Shown here piece after piece: positions 36,297 to 45,643 of a stretch of 64,000 nt of DNA. The notes under the pieces were generated by a model, which saw only the letters and a list, made by a program, of their open reading frames with translations, made no database searches and was not told where the DNA came from. Source of the stretch: Gammaproteobacteria bacterium (lineage in GTDB: Bacteria; Pseudomonadota; Gammaproteobacteria; Chromatiales; Chromatiaceae). Each line of letters opens with the position of its first letter. The stretch's first letter is position 1. Location of the stretch: assembly GCA_020445405.1 (NCBI GenBank), contig JAGRGQ010000001.1, positions 62,001 to 126,000 of the forward strand, given 5' to 3'. The position numbers and the translations under genes were made by a program.

Positions 36297-37171
36297 AACT
36301 TCTGGTGACCGGTGCCTCCGGACAGCTGGGACGGGAGGTAGCCGCCCTGCTGGGTGACGAGCACCATCAAGTTGTTGCGGTCGATCGCGCTGCCCTGGAT
36401 TTCTCCTTCCCCGACAGGGTTGCCCAGGGTATTGCACAGGAGTGTGCGGACTGGGTCATCAATTGTGCCGCCTACACCGGGGTCGACAGAGCCGAACAGG
36501 AGCGCGATGCCGCGTTTCTGGTTAACCGGGACGGCGCGCTGGCGGTGGCCGAAGGGGTAAAAAGCTATGGCGGTCGTCTGCTTCAGATCTCCACGGATTT
36601 TATTTTTGACGGCGGGCAGTCTACGCCTTACACAGAGGAGGATGAAGCCAGTCCACTAAGTGCATACGGTCGTTCCAAATGGGAAGGCGAAAAAGCCGTT
36701 CTACAGTGCATGCCTGATGCTGTCATACTGCGCACGGCATGGGTTTATGGAGTGCACGGCAACAATTTCGTCAAGACCATGCTTCGGTTGGCTGCGGAGC
36801 GCGAAGAGCTCGGGGTGGTGGATGACCAGATCGGTACGCCGAGCTGGACCTTCGATATCGCACGCGCTGTCCAGGCGCTGATAGCCGCTGATGCGTCCGG
36901 AATCTATCACTTCACCAACGAAGGGGTTGCCTCCTGGTTCGATTTTGCCAGCGAGATCCTCAACACTGCCAGCGAACTCGGATGCCCGGTCAGAACGAAA
37001 CGGGTAAGGCCCATTCCCACCAGCGACTATCCGACTCCCGCGGTACGGCCCGCGTATTCAGTATTGAGCAAGTGCAAAATCCGTGGCCTGCTGGACTACA
37101 ATATCCCGCATTGGCGGACCAGCCTTAACGCGATGCTGAGGCAACTGCTTTTAGGTGATGGGTCCGGGTAA
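36293..37171 (+). CDS. rfbD: dTDP-4-dehydrorhamnose reductase
   Basis: RfbD makes dTDP-L-rhamnose with NAD(P)H. The 292-residue short-chain dehydrogenase/extended family protein has VTGASGQLGREVA (residues 4-16), NCAAYTGVDRAEQE (about 58-71), the catalytic STDFIFDG...YTEEDEASPLSAYGRSKWEGE (Y-x3-K) and TAWVYGVHGNNFVKTMLRLA. All are standard for the family. The dehydratase RfbB that should act between RfbA and RfbC is not in this cluster and must be encoded elsewhere if the pathway works. Confidence 0.95.
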   Translation: MKLLVTGASGQLGREVAALLGDEHHQVVAVDRAALDFSFPDRVAQGIAQECADWVINCAAYTGVDRAEQERDAAFLVNRDGALAVAEGVKSYGGRLLQISTDFIFDGGQSTPYTEEDEASPLSAYGRSKWEGEKAVLQCMPDAVILRTAWVYGVHGNNFVKTMLRLAAEREELGVVDDQIGTPSWTFDIARAVQALIAADASGIYHFTNEGVASWFDFASEILNTASELGCPVRTKRVRPIPTSDYPTPAVRPAYSVLSKCKIRGLLDYNIPHWRTSLNAMLRQLLLGDGSG

Positions 37172-37314
37172 CGATTCCGTAACTGGCAGCAAATATTATT
37201 ACCGTGGCTGTATTTTGCCTCGCCGCGCCGTGGAGCGTGATCGGACTACAGAATAATTCATATGATAGCCATATAACCGTATAATATTGTTATAGTTTTT
37301 TAACGGAAACAACA

Positions 37315-38229
37315 ATGCCGTACAGATGCCAAACAGCGCAGCAGGAGAGAGGTCGCAAACGGGTGCTGACCAAGCTTGGTTTGATGCCCTATATTGAGCG
37401 TTGCGAAGTCATGGAATTTGGAGAACTGCCGCTTCATTGCGAACTCTATCAATATGCTCCCGAAGCTCCCACGATAATTTTCATTCCAGGTATAGGCACC
37501 TATAGCCAGCTTTACTGTGAATTACTGTCGCGCATGAGCGATCAGGGATTTAACCTCGTTTCCATCGACATTCGCGGTCATGGCTGTTCGGGCGGGCGGC
37601 GTGGCGGTTACAAAGTGAGCGAAGTGGTTGCAGATGTTCGGCAGTTGCTCGACCGGTTACAGCAGCGCTTTGATGGCCCTTTCGGGCTTTTTGGCTGCTC
37701 TTTGGGCGCAAGACTCGGACTGGCCGTTGCTGAACAGGAAAATCGTATCGTAGCACTGCTGTGTCACACGCTGTTTCTGGCGGAGATGCCTCCGGACATC
37801 TGGCATTTGATGGGCTGGAACAGCCTCTATTTCAGCAATCTTTTCACACCCCAGCTGAAAATAAATCTTCGGCTGTTCGTGGATATTGACAATTTGTTGA
37901 AAAATAATCCGATGAGTAAGTATGCCGACCGGGACCCGCTATTGGTATGGGACTATCCGGTCTACACGCTGCATAGTACCTATTCCTACCCCAGTACGAT
38001 TCTCAGAGAGGCACTGCCGGTAAATTCGGCAGCCATTATTATCGGCGGCAGGGACGAGGTCATCAGTCTGCATTATACTCGAAATCTAATTAAAAAAAGC
38101 GTACAAGAATTTGATTTAATTGTAATTGATGAAGGAAACCACATGTTGCCGTTCAATCATGTCGATGACACGCTGCAAGCCAGCTGCGCATGGTTCCACA
38201 GCGCTTTCAAAAAGCACAGCGCTGCATAA
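37315..38229 (+). CDS. Alpha/beta hydrolase (monoacylglycerol-lipase-like)
   Basis: The 304-residue cytoplasmic protein has an alpha/beta-hydrolase core: oxyanion region FIPGIGTYSQLY (about 60-71), DIRGHGCSGGRRGGY (about 83-97), nucleophile elbow GLFGCSLGARLGLAVAE (Ser in GCSLG, about 121-137), a likely acid in IIGGRDEVISLHYTR, and a histidine in DEGNHMLPF. This is the serine aminopeptidase S33/lysophospholipase-like family. The substrate is unknown. It stands after a 143-base gap from rfbD and converges with the EptA-like gene. The start at 37315 could instead be the ATG at 37384. Confidence 0.8.
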   Translation: MPYRCQTAQQERGRKRVLTKLGLMPYIERCEVMEFGELPLHCELYQYAPEAPTIIFIPGIGTYSQLYCELLSRMSDQGFNLVSIDIRGHGCSGGRRGGYKVSEVVADVRQLLDRLQQRFDGPFGLFGCSLGARLGLAVAEQENRIVALLCHTLFLAEMPPDIWHLMGWNSLYFSNLFTPQLKINLRLFVDIDNLLKNNPMSKYADRDPLLVWDYPVYTLHSTYSYPSTILREALPVNSAAIIIGGRDEVISLHYTRNLIKKSVQEFDLIVIDEGNHMLPFNHVDDTLQASCAWFHSAFKKHSAA

Positions 38230-38335
38230 TGGTCGATATGTGTTTTGTAGTCTGAGGGGCGTACGCAACGCAGCTCAAAAGTCAATTGGCAACGGACCGT
38301 TACCGGATAATCGACATGCGGTGATGGGGGGCCAA

Positions 38336-39934
38336 TCAAAGCAGTTTTGGAACCCGGATAATGTCCATTTCTGCCTTGTAGACCGAGGTCTCAACCTCCA
38401 GCAGACCCAAAATAGTGTGGAACAGGTTGTCGTGCGAATATTTTTTTCCGATGCTGTTCCGCAGATTGCTGACATTCACGACGTCGTTATTCGCTCCAAA
38501 CCACATAATGGCAGGAATGTGGCGCTGGGTTTCGGGTGCCAAAGCGTAGGGTAGTCCATGCAGGTAGAGTCCGCCTTCACCCAGAGATTCGCCGTGGTCG
38601 CTGACATAGATCAAGCCGGTCTCGAATCCATCGTCGTTCGATTTCAATAAAGCGATTACCTTGGATAAGAAGTAGTCTGTATACAGGATTGCGTTATCGT
38701 ACGCGTTATCGATCTCCTGTTTACTGCAATCCTCCAGCTGGTTGGTTTTGCAGGCCGGCGTGAACTTCTCAAACGATGGGGGATAACGTTTGTAGTAGGC
38801 TGGCCCATGATTGCCCATCTGGTGCAGCACGATGAAAATATCGCCGGTTGGGTGCTTGTCAATATACGCCTGCAACCCGTCGAGCATCCCTTCGTCCCGG
38901 CATTCAGTATCGCATACCGGATTGATTTTGGCCGATTTGTAGCTTTCATAGGGTACACGCAGCGCCACCCCTTTTGACGAGGAGTTATTCTCTCTCCAGA
39001 GTACGTTTACCCCGGTATGCTGCAAAATATCGAGTATATTCTCGACTGATGCGGCTTTGGACTCGGTATAATCAGCGCGCCCGTAAATGGAAAATATGCA
39101 AGGTACCGAAGATGCAGTGGAAGTGCCGCAGGACCAGAAATTCTTAAAACTGATTACGTTTTCCAGCTTGAGAAGCGGGTTTGTCTCGCGGGCATAACCA
39201 TTCAAAGAGAAGCGGTCATACCTGGCCGTCTCTCCAAGCACGAAAATGATCAGTTCCCGGTGACCGTCAGTGGCCGCTATCCTCGCATCCTCACCGATTC
39301 GTTTTATCGGACCCTGCTCCTGTTCCATGATTCCGGCCACATACTTGACGGAGGCGTAAATATAGGTGGTCGGATTGGTATAGTAGCGCAGTGGCTTGTG
39401 CTCCCGGATAAAGGAGGCGTAGTGACTGCCAAACGCAAAAACCATGGCTGCAGAGACGGCCAGTGTCGGGATCACGAGTTTCATTCTGGCGACGAGTGCG
39501 GACCGGAGGGGACGGGTTTGAAACGACAAGCGCCGGACGACAAGCGCGGGCAGGACACCAAGCAGCAAAAAATAGATGATCAGTTTGACCGTTATCAGAT
39601 CAAGGACTTCGTTCGTATCGGTCATGACCATATTCTGGATCATGCCGTCGTCAATGATCACATGATAGCTATCCATAAAATAAGCGGTCACGGATGTAAT
39701 AAGAACCAGGGGTATCACAACCGGTTTAAGCGTGCGGCGGTAACAGACCAGCGAGAGGAGCAGGATAAACACACAGGTGAGTACCGTGGCGATCGAGATG
39801 AAGAAAAACGCATTCGGCAGGGAGAGCGGATAGACCTGTGAAACGTTGGTAAAAAACGTCAGGTTGTAAAGACCGGTAAACAAGACAGCGATGAGAATGA
39901 TCGCTCTTTCCACCGAAATTGTAGCACTGTTCAT
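38336..39934 (-). CDS. EptA-type lipid A phosphoethanolamine transferase
   Basis: The 532-residue inner-membrane enzyme has five N-terminal helices (about 10-180) and a periplasmic alkaline-phosphatase-fold domain. Zinc and nucleophile features are visible: FVLGETARYDRFSLNGY (metal Glu), SCGTSTASSVPCIFSIYGR (nucleophile Thr), HQMGNHGPAYYKRYP and YVSDHGESLGEGGLYLHG (Asp-His ligands). These match EptA/MCR-family enzymes that add phosphoethanolamine to lipid A and often lower sensitivity to cationic peptides. Another surface glycan could be the acceptor, given the location next to the exopolysaccharide genes. The gene is separate, converging with the alpha/beta hydrolase. Confidence 0.9.
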   Translation of the reverse strand: MNSATISVERAIILIAVLFTGLYNLTFFTNVSQVYPLSLPNAFFFISIATVLTCVFILLLSLVCYRRTLKPVVIPLVLITSVTAYFMDSYHVIIDDGMIQNMVMTDTNEVLDLITVKLIIYFLLLGVLPALVVRRLSFQTRPLRSALVARMKLVIPTLAVSAAMVFAFGSHYASFIREHKPLRYYTNPTTYIYASVKYVAGIMEQEQGPIKRIGEDARIAATDGHRELIIFVLGETARYDRFSLNGYARETNPLLKLENVISFKNFWSCGTSTASSVPCIFSIYGRADYTESKAASVENILDILQHTGVNVLWRENNSSSKGVALRVPYESYKSAKINPVCDTECRDEGMLDGLQAYIDKHPTGDIFIVLHQMGNHGPAYYKRYPPSFEKFTPACKTNQLEDCSKQEIDNAYDNAILYTDYFLSKVIALLKSNDDGFETGLIYVSDHGESLGEGGLYLHGLPYALAPETQRHIPAIMWFGANNDVVNVSNLRNSIGKKYSHDNLFHTILGLLEVETSVYKAEMDIIRVPKLL

Positions 39935-40075
39935 TTACTGCTTTTTCTCATTTGCTGGGGGTAGAGGTTTACCGAAAACTACTGACAGAAAGGCTTCGGG
40001 CGGGACAGAGTAACTGCTCAAGCAGCATAAATTCCATACTGTTTGGTGACATGTTAAAGCCGTTTTCCGGAGTGG

Positions 40076-41491
40076 TCAGGATTTGTTTCCCGAGTGCAGG
40101 TAGTCGCTGTCGGCATGTTCCTCGTCTATTCCGTATCTCTTCAACTTACGCCATAACGAGACGCGATCTATGCCCAGAATCTTTGCCGTCCGGGTACGGT
40201 TGTCACCACAACTTGCGAGTACATACCGAATATAGTCAGCTTCCCGTTCAACCAGTGTCGGCAGACGCCGTCCCGCCTTTTCGCGCACGATATGTACCGC
40301 ATGCTCTGAAAGTGTGGCTGGGAGACTGGCCATGGTGAGTAAATTCTCCCGCGCCAGAACCACCCCGCGTTCGATGATATTTTCCAACTCGCGAATATTA
40401 CCCGGATAGTGATAATCAAGCAGCGCAATCATTGCCGCAGGATCGATATCATCCACTGCACGGCCCATGCGCAATGCATGCTTTTGCAGAAAATGGTACG
40501 CCAGCAGCGGGATATCGCCCCGCCGTTGGGCCAGTGACGGCAGGCGCAGTCCAACCACGTCAAGACGGTAGTATAGATCCTGGCGGAAACGTCCGGCCTC
40601 GACCGCTTCGCGCAAATCCTGGTGCGTGGCTGCTATCAACCGGATATCGACAGGGTTCGTTTTTATCGCCCCGAGCCGTTGGACCTCCCTTTCCTGGACG
40701 ACCCTCAGCAGCTTTACCTGCATTCTCAGAGACATCTCCGCAATCTCATCCAGGAACAGCGTACCACCGTCTGTCGCCTCGATCAGTCCAATGCGTGATT
40801 CGTTGGCACCGGTATAGGCACCTTTCTCATGGCCAAAAAGCTCATTTGCAAGAAGTTCCTCCTGCAGCGCGCCGCAATTGACGGCCTGAAAGGTTTTATC
40901 TTTTCGACTGCTCTGATCGTGAATCAAACGAGCCAGCAGTTCCTTGCCGGTTCCACTCTCTCCAGTTATCAGGACGTTGGTATCGGTGGGTGCGACTTGT
41001 TGCGCCATCTCCAGAAGTCGCCGCATGACGGCATCCTGTGTGATAATGGCCGAACCACCCTGGCCGGTTGTCAGCTGACTCTTCAACTGCCGGTTTTCCC
41101 GTTTCAGCTGGACCATTTGCAGGGCATTACGCACGACCTCGCGTACCTCGTCCAGACGGAAAGGTTTGGCAATATAATGAAACGCTCCCGATTTCATCGC
41201 ATTTACAGCAGAATTCAGAGTGGCGTAGCCTGTGATCAGAATTACCGCAGTGTCCGGGCTGGCTGCTTTGGCACGTTCGAGTATCGCCATGCCATCCACC
41301 TGCTCCATACGCAAATCGGATAGAATGACATCGAATCGGTTGAGCTCCATCGCCTCTATTGCACCGATACCGGTCGTCCGCGTCGTGACTTCGTACCCCT
41401 CTTTCCGACAGACATGAGCCAGATTTTCCACAGCGGTCGCTTCGTCGTCGACGATCAGTATGCTGCCTGTACCGGTTCGGAGATCAAACAC
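40076..41491 (-). CDS. Sigma-54-dependent response regulator (NtrC family)
   Basis: The 471-residue activator has a receiver domain (phosphoacceptor D59 in VILSDLRMEQVDG), an AAA+ domain with Walker A GESGTGKELL (about 175-184), the sigma-54 contact loop GAYTGA (a normal variant of GAFTGA) and LFLDEIAEMSLRMQ, and a Fis-type helix-turn-helix (NRTRTAKILGIDRVSLWRKLKRYG). It should activate sigma-54 promoters after phosphorylation by the kinase encoded just upstream (4 bases apart). Likely targets are the divergent SLC13 transporter gene at 43391 and possibly the phosphate carrier at 47454, both preceded by sigma-54-like elements. Confidence 0.93.
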   Translation of the reverse strand: MFDLRTGTGSILIVDDEATAVENLAHVCRKEGYEVTTRTTGIGAIEAMELNRFDVILSDLRMEQVDGMAILERAKAASPDTAVILITGYATLNSAVNAMKSGAFHYIAKPFRLDEVREVVRNALQMVQLKRENRQLKSQLTTGQGGSAIITQDAVMRRLLEMAQQVAPTDTNVLITGESGTGKELLARLIHDQSSRKDKTFQAVNCGALQEELLANELFGHEKGAYTGANESRIGLIEATDGGTLFLDEIAEMSLRMQVKLLRVVQEREVQRLGAIKTNPVDIRLIAATHQDLREAVEAGRFRQDLYYRLDVVGLRLPSLAQRRGDIPLLAYHFLQKHALRMGRAVDDIDPAAMIALLDYHYPGNIRELENIIERGVVLARENLLTMASLPATLSEHAVHIVREKAGRRLPTLVEREADYIRYVLASCGDNRTRTAKILGIDRVSLWRKLKRYGIDEEHADSDYLHSGNKS

Positions 41492-41495
41492 TTCA

Positions 41496-42977
41496 CTATT
41501 CCCTGCAGGGGAGCAAAATTATTACCTGAGTTCCTTTTCCCGGCCGAGAACTGATCGCCAGGCAGCCATCGTGTTCGCTCACGATCTCCTGGACTATGTA
41601 CAAACCCAGCCCAACGCCATGCCCCGGTTCTCCTGTGGTGAAGAAGGGATCGAAAACTTTGGGAAGCTGTTCAGCCGGTATACCGGGCCCATCATCGGCA
41701 ACCAGTATCTCGATGTATAGTCCATTGTAATCGGTGATGAACCTGAGGTCTCCCGCCACTTCGGCCCCATCCGGAAATACCGCAGGGGACGGTTCGCGTA
41801 ACCTGGCCTGGATCTGCAACTGAACGCCCCGACCGCCGGCATTGAGAGCATTCTGAATCAGGTTGATAAACAGCTGCTGCATACGTTGTTTATCCACATC
41901 TATGCTGAGCTCCTTGGGGATGTTGATTTTCAGATTTGCCGAATGGAGCTGTAGCGTCTGTCCGATAATGATCTGCGTCTCCTTGATAAGTTCCCGCAGT
42001 CTCAGCGGGCTCTTCTGAAAGATGTTGCGGCTGCCGAAATCGAGGAGTGTCCGGACGATATTGCGGCCGCGCTCGGTTTCACTGTCGATCTGTTTCAACC
42101 AGGTGTAGAGCTGCTCCTGATCCGCTTCCGTAAGCTCCTCCATCAGCAGCTGGCAGGAAGATGAGATATTGGACAGTGGATTATTAAGCTCATGCGCCAC
42201 ACCGGAAGCCAGTATTCCCAGTGATGCCAGCTTCTCGGATTGCAGCATGCGCTTCTGACGGCTCTTCAGCTCGTTGAGCATGCGGTTGAACGCATCGGTG
42301 AAGGCGACAAACTCACGGTCACCCGACGGCGGATTCAGGTGATTGAACTGTCCTTTGGCGATTGGCATCAGATTAGACTCCAGCTGCTTCAGCGGAGTCA
42401 CTGCCGCACGTTTGAGCTGACGTCCAACGATGTAAATGGAAAGTCCTATCATAAAAAGCGAGATGAACAAAAACCACTGTGATTCCCGAACCATCTTCTC
42501 CAGCATACGATGCTCCCGAAAAGACAGCGATTCGACGTCGGTATAGATTTTGTGACCCAGCGCTCGTATGCTGTTTTGACGTGCATCCCGTTCTGTTTCC
42601 GCTGCATCCTGCCAACGACTCAGGCTGTCGCGGTAGGCAGTTAAGCCGTGAATTAAATCCGATGAATCGGATTCGCTTAAAAGTGCTTTGAGCAAGGCAA
42701 TATTCTCATGCAGGATCTCACGCGCCAGCGAAGCCTGTTCGTCGGCCCTGGCGAGCGCGTCGAAGTCTGCATAGAGCAACAGGTTTTTTTCTTCACGCCG
42801 CATTTCCAGGACTGCATTTCTCAAGTCGGCGATCACCTCTCCCTCGGTCACCTGCCGTTCAAGCAGCAGAAGTCCCGAAAACGCTATTATACCAAGCGCC
42901 AGTGTACTGATAACCAGCGTAATATATGCACTTGTGATTTTGCCCCGTAAACTGTTCAGATCGAAGAGGGTAGTCAT
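41496..42977 (-). CDS. Membrane sensor histidine kinase partnered with the sigma-54 regulator
   Basis: The 493-residue kinase has one helix at 15-39, a periplasmic four-helix-bundle-like sensor (about 40-165, EMRREEKNLLLYADFDALARADEQ), a second helix at 167-184, a HAMP linker, the dimerisation helix with H262 in SGVAHELNNPLSN, and an ATPase domain (N-box FINLIQNALNAGG, G-boxes DDGPGIP and GHGVGLGLYIVQEI). The helical sensor looks like ligand-binding TarH or four-helix modules rather than PAS or Cache. It forms an operon with the response regulator and is divergent from the SLC13 gene. Confidence 0.92.
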   Translation of the reverse strand: MTTLFDLNSLRGKITSAYITLVISTLALGIIAFSGLLLLERQVTEGEVIADLRNAVLEMRREEKNLLLYADFDALARADEQASLAREILHENIALLKALLSESDSSDLIHGLTAYRDSLSRWQDAAETERDARQNSIRALGHKIYTDVESLSFREHRMLEKMVRESQWFLFISLFMIGLSIYIVGRQLKRAAVTPLKQLESNLMPIAKGQFNHLNPPSGDREFVAFTDAFNRMLNELKSRQKRMLQSEKLASLGILASGVAHELNNPLSNISSSCQLLMEELTEADQEQLYTWLKQIDSETERGRNIVRTLLDFGSRNIFQKSPLRLRELIKETQIIIGQTLQLHSANLKINIPKELSIDVDKQRMQQLFINLIQNALNAGGRGVQLQIQARLREPSPAVFPDGAEVAGDLRFITDYNGLYIEILVADDGPGIPAEQLPKVFDPFFTTGEPGHGVGLGLYIVQEIVSEHDGCLAISSRPGKGTQVIILLPCRE

Positions 42978-43390
42978 ACTAAAACGCTGTCATCTGTTGT
43001 ATATTGCAGTAGTTTAATTGTGGTTTTAACTACGGTACGTTTCCAACGGCCTATACGGAAACACCATGTTATTTTGTTTCAAATTGCAACGAATTTGTCT
43101 TTATAATGTAAAATTAATCTCGGTAAAACAACAACTAAGAAAAATTTTGCGTTGGCTCATATAACGTATAAAATATAAGTTTAGTGTAATATAATTGATT
43201 ACAATCGAAAAAAATCACCCTGAATTTTACAAGTATACAAACCTGGCTTGTCCAGCGGAGCACAGGTGGGCCGGTCGTCTGTAAATGAAAAAATGTTTGT
43301 GAGGGATACGGCAGGCGGGCGTTTTGCAAAGGTGTACATTGTCTTGATCGATAGAGACCAATCAAAAGATCTTTTAAATTGAGAGAAGTA
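42978..43390. promoter_or_regulatory. Divergent control region between kinase and SLC13 genes
   Basis: This 413-base AT-rich region carries two dyads: GTTTCC (43039-43044) with GGAAAC (43057-43062), and CAAATT-GCAACG-AATTTG (43080-43097), whose arms are perfect. They lie 215-275 bases upstream of the sigma-54-like promoter at 43313, a normal enhancer distance. The 12-mer CAAATTGCAACG recurs at 47760 upstream of the phosphate carrier. I infer response-regulator binding sites. Confidence 0.55.
43313..43329 (+). promoter_or_regulatory. Sigma-54-like promoter of the SLC13 gene
   Basis: The sequence AGGCGGGCGTTTTGCAA has the required GG-N10-GC spacing (GG at 43314, GC at 43326) and a full TTTTGCA minus-12 element; the minus-24 element is weaker than consensus. 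Transcription would start near 43338, about 50 bases before the start codon. A sigma-54 activator gene lies across the divergent region. Confidence 0.6.
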
Positions 43391-45364
43391 ATGAATACGG
43401 TTGTAGAAGAAAAAACACGCGCTGTCATACCGAAGCAGTTTATAGCGGCACTGCTGTTTGCCGTGCTTGCCCTCTACCTTGCATCGGTTGTTCCCACTGT
43501 TGAAATGGCCTGGGTGAGCGGGCTGCTGATTCTGACCATCTATCTGTTCGCGTTCGAAATAGTGGGAGTGGATGTCGCGGCCACCACCATTATGATAATG
43601 CTTGGGCTCTCTTCGCTGCTGGCGCCTCTGATGGGGCTGGAACACGGACTGGTGGACAACAAGCATCTGTTCGACGGCTTCTCTTCCAACGCGGTTATCT
43701 CCATTATCGCGGTGATGATCATTGGCGCGGGGCTGGACAAGACGGGTATCATGAGCAAGGTCGCAGCTTTCATTCTCAGAATCGGCGGCACCACGGAGGG
43801 CCGGATTATTCCGATTATCTCCGCCACAGTGGGTTTTATATCCTCTTTCATGCAGAATGTGGGCGCCGCCGCGCTGTTCCTGCCGGTTGTCTCACGCATC
43901 TCCGCCCGCTCCGGTCTTCCCATGTCGCGCCTGCTGATGCCAATGGGTTTTACCGCCATTCTGGGCGGCACGATGACGATGGTCGGGTCCAGTCCGCTCA
44001 TCCTGCTCAATGACCTGATACTGACCTCCAACCGGGCGTTGCCGGCTGACCAGCAGATGGAGGTATGGGGTCTTTTCTCCGTCACTCCGGTGGGTCTGGC
44101 GCTGGTTGTAACCGGAATCATCTACTTTGTGCTGGCGGGGCGGTTCGTGTTGCCGGAGACAAAAAGCGAAAGCAGTACCAGCGGCACGGACACGTTGGAG
44201 TATGTCCAGAACCTCTACGGCCTGCAGCCAAGGCTTATCGAGATCGTTGTTCCGGAAGAGAGCGAACTCGTCGGGCGGTTGCTGGGAGAGATAGAAAGCA
44301 CCTACAGCATCCGTGCAATCGGGGTTAAACGCCGCGGTGAAGAGAGCATGGTGGGACCTGGATCGGTTGCATACGACACCGAGATCGAGGGCGGTATGGT
44401 GCTCGGCGTTGTGGCAACGAACATCCATATTGAAACCCTGATCAGCAAATACAATCTGAAGAAGCGCTCCCAGCTGAGAAGCTTCTCGGAATCCCTGGCT
44501 CCGAACAAGGCGGGCATCGCCGAGGTCGTTATCCCCCCGGGGTCAAAGCTCATCGGCAAGAGCGCGCGTGAAATCTGGCTGCGAAAAACTTACGGGCTGA
44601 GCCTGATTGGACTGCACCGGGACGGGGAGACGCTTCGCAGTGGAGAGAATATCCGGAGTATGCCGTTCCACGCGGGCGACACCCTGGTGGTGCACACGAC
44701 CTGGTTGAATCTCGCCCGTCTTGAAAAAGACCGGAACTTTGTCGTCGTCACCACGGAATATCCGCGTGAAGAGGAGCTGCGCCCTCACAAAATCAAACCG
44801 GCGGCGCTGTTTTTTGCCATCGCGCTGTTCATGGTGCTGTTTACCGATATCCGCCTCTCCGTCGCGCTGCTGACCGGTGCGATGGGTATGGTGCTCTCCG
44901 GCGTGCTGAATATTGAGGAGGCTTACGATGCCGTCAGCTGGAAGACCGTTTTTCTGCTCGCCTCCCTGATCCCTCTGGGACTCGCAGTGGAGACAACCGG
45001 TACCGCAAAGTGGATTGCGGAGCAGGTGCTTTCCGTGGTCGGTCAGGCACCGGGCTGGGTGATCCAGGCTTCAGTAGCGGTGCTGGCCACCTTCTTCACG
45101 CTGGTCATGTCGAATGTCGGCGCGACGGTTCTGCTGGTTCCGCTGGCCGTCAATATTGCCATCGGAGTGGGAGCGGACCCGGCGGTCTATGCCCTGACAG
45201 TGGCTCTTGCCACATCCAACTCGTTTCTGATACCCACACACCAGGTCAATGCGCTGATTATGGGTCCGGCTGGCTACCGGGTGCCCGATTTTCTGCGTGC
45301 CGGCAGTGTTATGACGCTGTTGTTTCTGGTGGTGCTGTTGCTGATGATGAATCTGATCTTTTAA
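43391..45364 (+). CDS. SLC13-type anion transporter with TrkA-C (RCK_C) domains
   Basis: The 657-residue membrane protein has about 11 hydrophobic segments split by a cytoplasmic region (about 260-450) with two TrkA-C-like domains (RLIEIVVPEESELVGRLLGEIESTYSIRAIGVKRRGE and AEVVIPPGSKLIGKSAREIWLRKTYGLSLIGLHRDG). The membrane halves show SSFMQNVGAAALFLP and VMSNVGATVLLVPLAVN, the repeated SNT/NVG ion-site motifs of the divalent anion/Na+ symporter superfamily. The substrate may be sulfate, phosphate or dicarboxylate. The ATG at 43391 with GAGAGAAG upstream is preferred to a TTG at 43379. The divergent two-component system probably controls it. Confidence 0.9.
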   Translation: MNTVVEEKTRAVIPKQFIAALLFAVLALYLASVVPTVEMAWVSGLLILTIYLFAFEIVGVDVAATTIMIMLGLSSLLAPLMGLEHGLVDNKHLFDGFSSNAVISIIAVMIIGAGLDKTGIMSKVAAFILRIGGTTEGRIIPIISATVGFISSFMQNVGAAALFLPVVSRISARSGLPMSRLLMPMGFTAILGGTMTMVGSSPLILLNDLILTSNRALPADQQMEVWGLFSVTPVGLALVVTGIIYFVLAGRFVLPETKSESSTSGTDTLEYVQNLYGLQPRLIEIVVPEESELVGRLLGEIESTYSIRAIGVKRRGEESMVGPGSVAYDTEIEGGMVLGVVATNIHIETLISKYNLKKRSQLRSFSESLAPNKAGIAEVVIPPGSKLIGKSAREIWLRKTYGLSLIGLHRDGETLRSGENIRSMPFHAGDTLVVHTTWLNLARLEKDRNFVVVTTEYPREEELRPHKIKPAALFFAIALFMVLFTDIRLSVALLTGAMGMVLSGVLNIEEAYDAVSWKTVFLLASLIPLGLAVETTGTAKWIAEQVLSVVGQAPGWVIQASVAVLATFFTLVMSNVGATVLLVPLAVNIAIGVGADPAVYALTVALATSNSFLIPTHQVNALIMGPAGYRVPDFLRAGSVMTLLFLVVLLLMMNLIF

Positions 45365-45556
45365 GAACCTGACGCATTCCGTGTGCCTGGATCTATGGAT
45401 TCTGACTATTGGTCACAACCCGAAAGCCCGCATGCCTGCAATTCGCGTTCAGCTCGCTTCAACTGCCCAACGGTCAATAGTGGGCGAGCCGGCATCAAAT
45501 AGGGCGCGGCCGCTAAATGTCGACATACGGGAATGGACGGGGTAGCGCTGCTGTTG

Positions 45557-45591
45557 CATGCCTCAGATGTACTCTGCCCATCTGAGACATG
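45557..45591. terminator. Imperfect 14-bp hairpin in convergent gap
   Basis: GCATGCCTCAGATG and CATCTGAGACATGC are reverse complements with one mismatch; the inner 8-bp arms (45562-45569, 45579-45586) are perfect. It lies between the convergent SLC13 and PhoU-like genes. No T-run follows, so this is a candidate (possibly Rho-dependent or bidirectional) terminator. Confidence 0.4.
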
Positions 45592-45643
45592 CTCCGTTGC
45601 TGCATGCGCCGGTCAGGGAGTGACCAAGCCGCGGATATTATAC

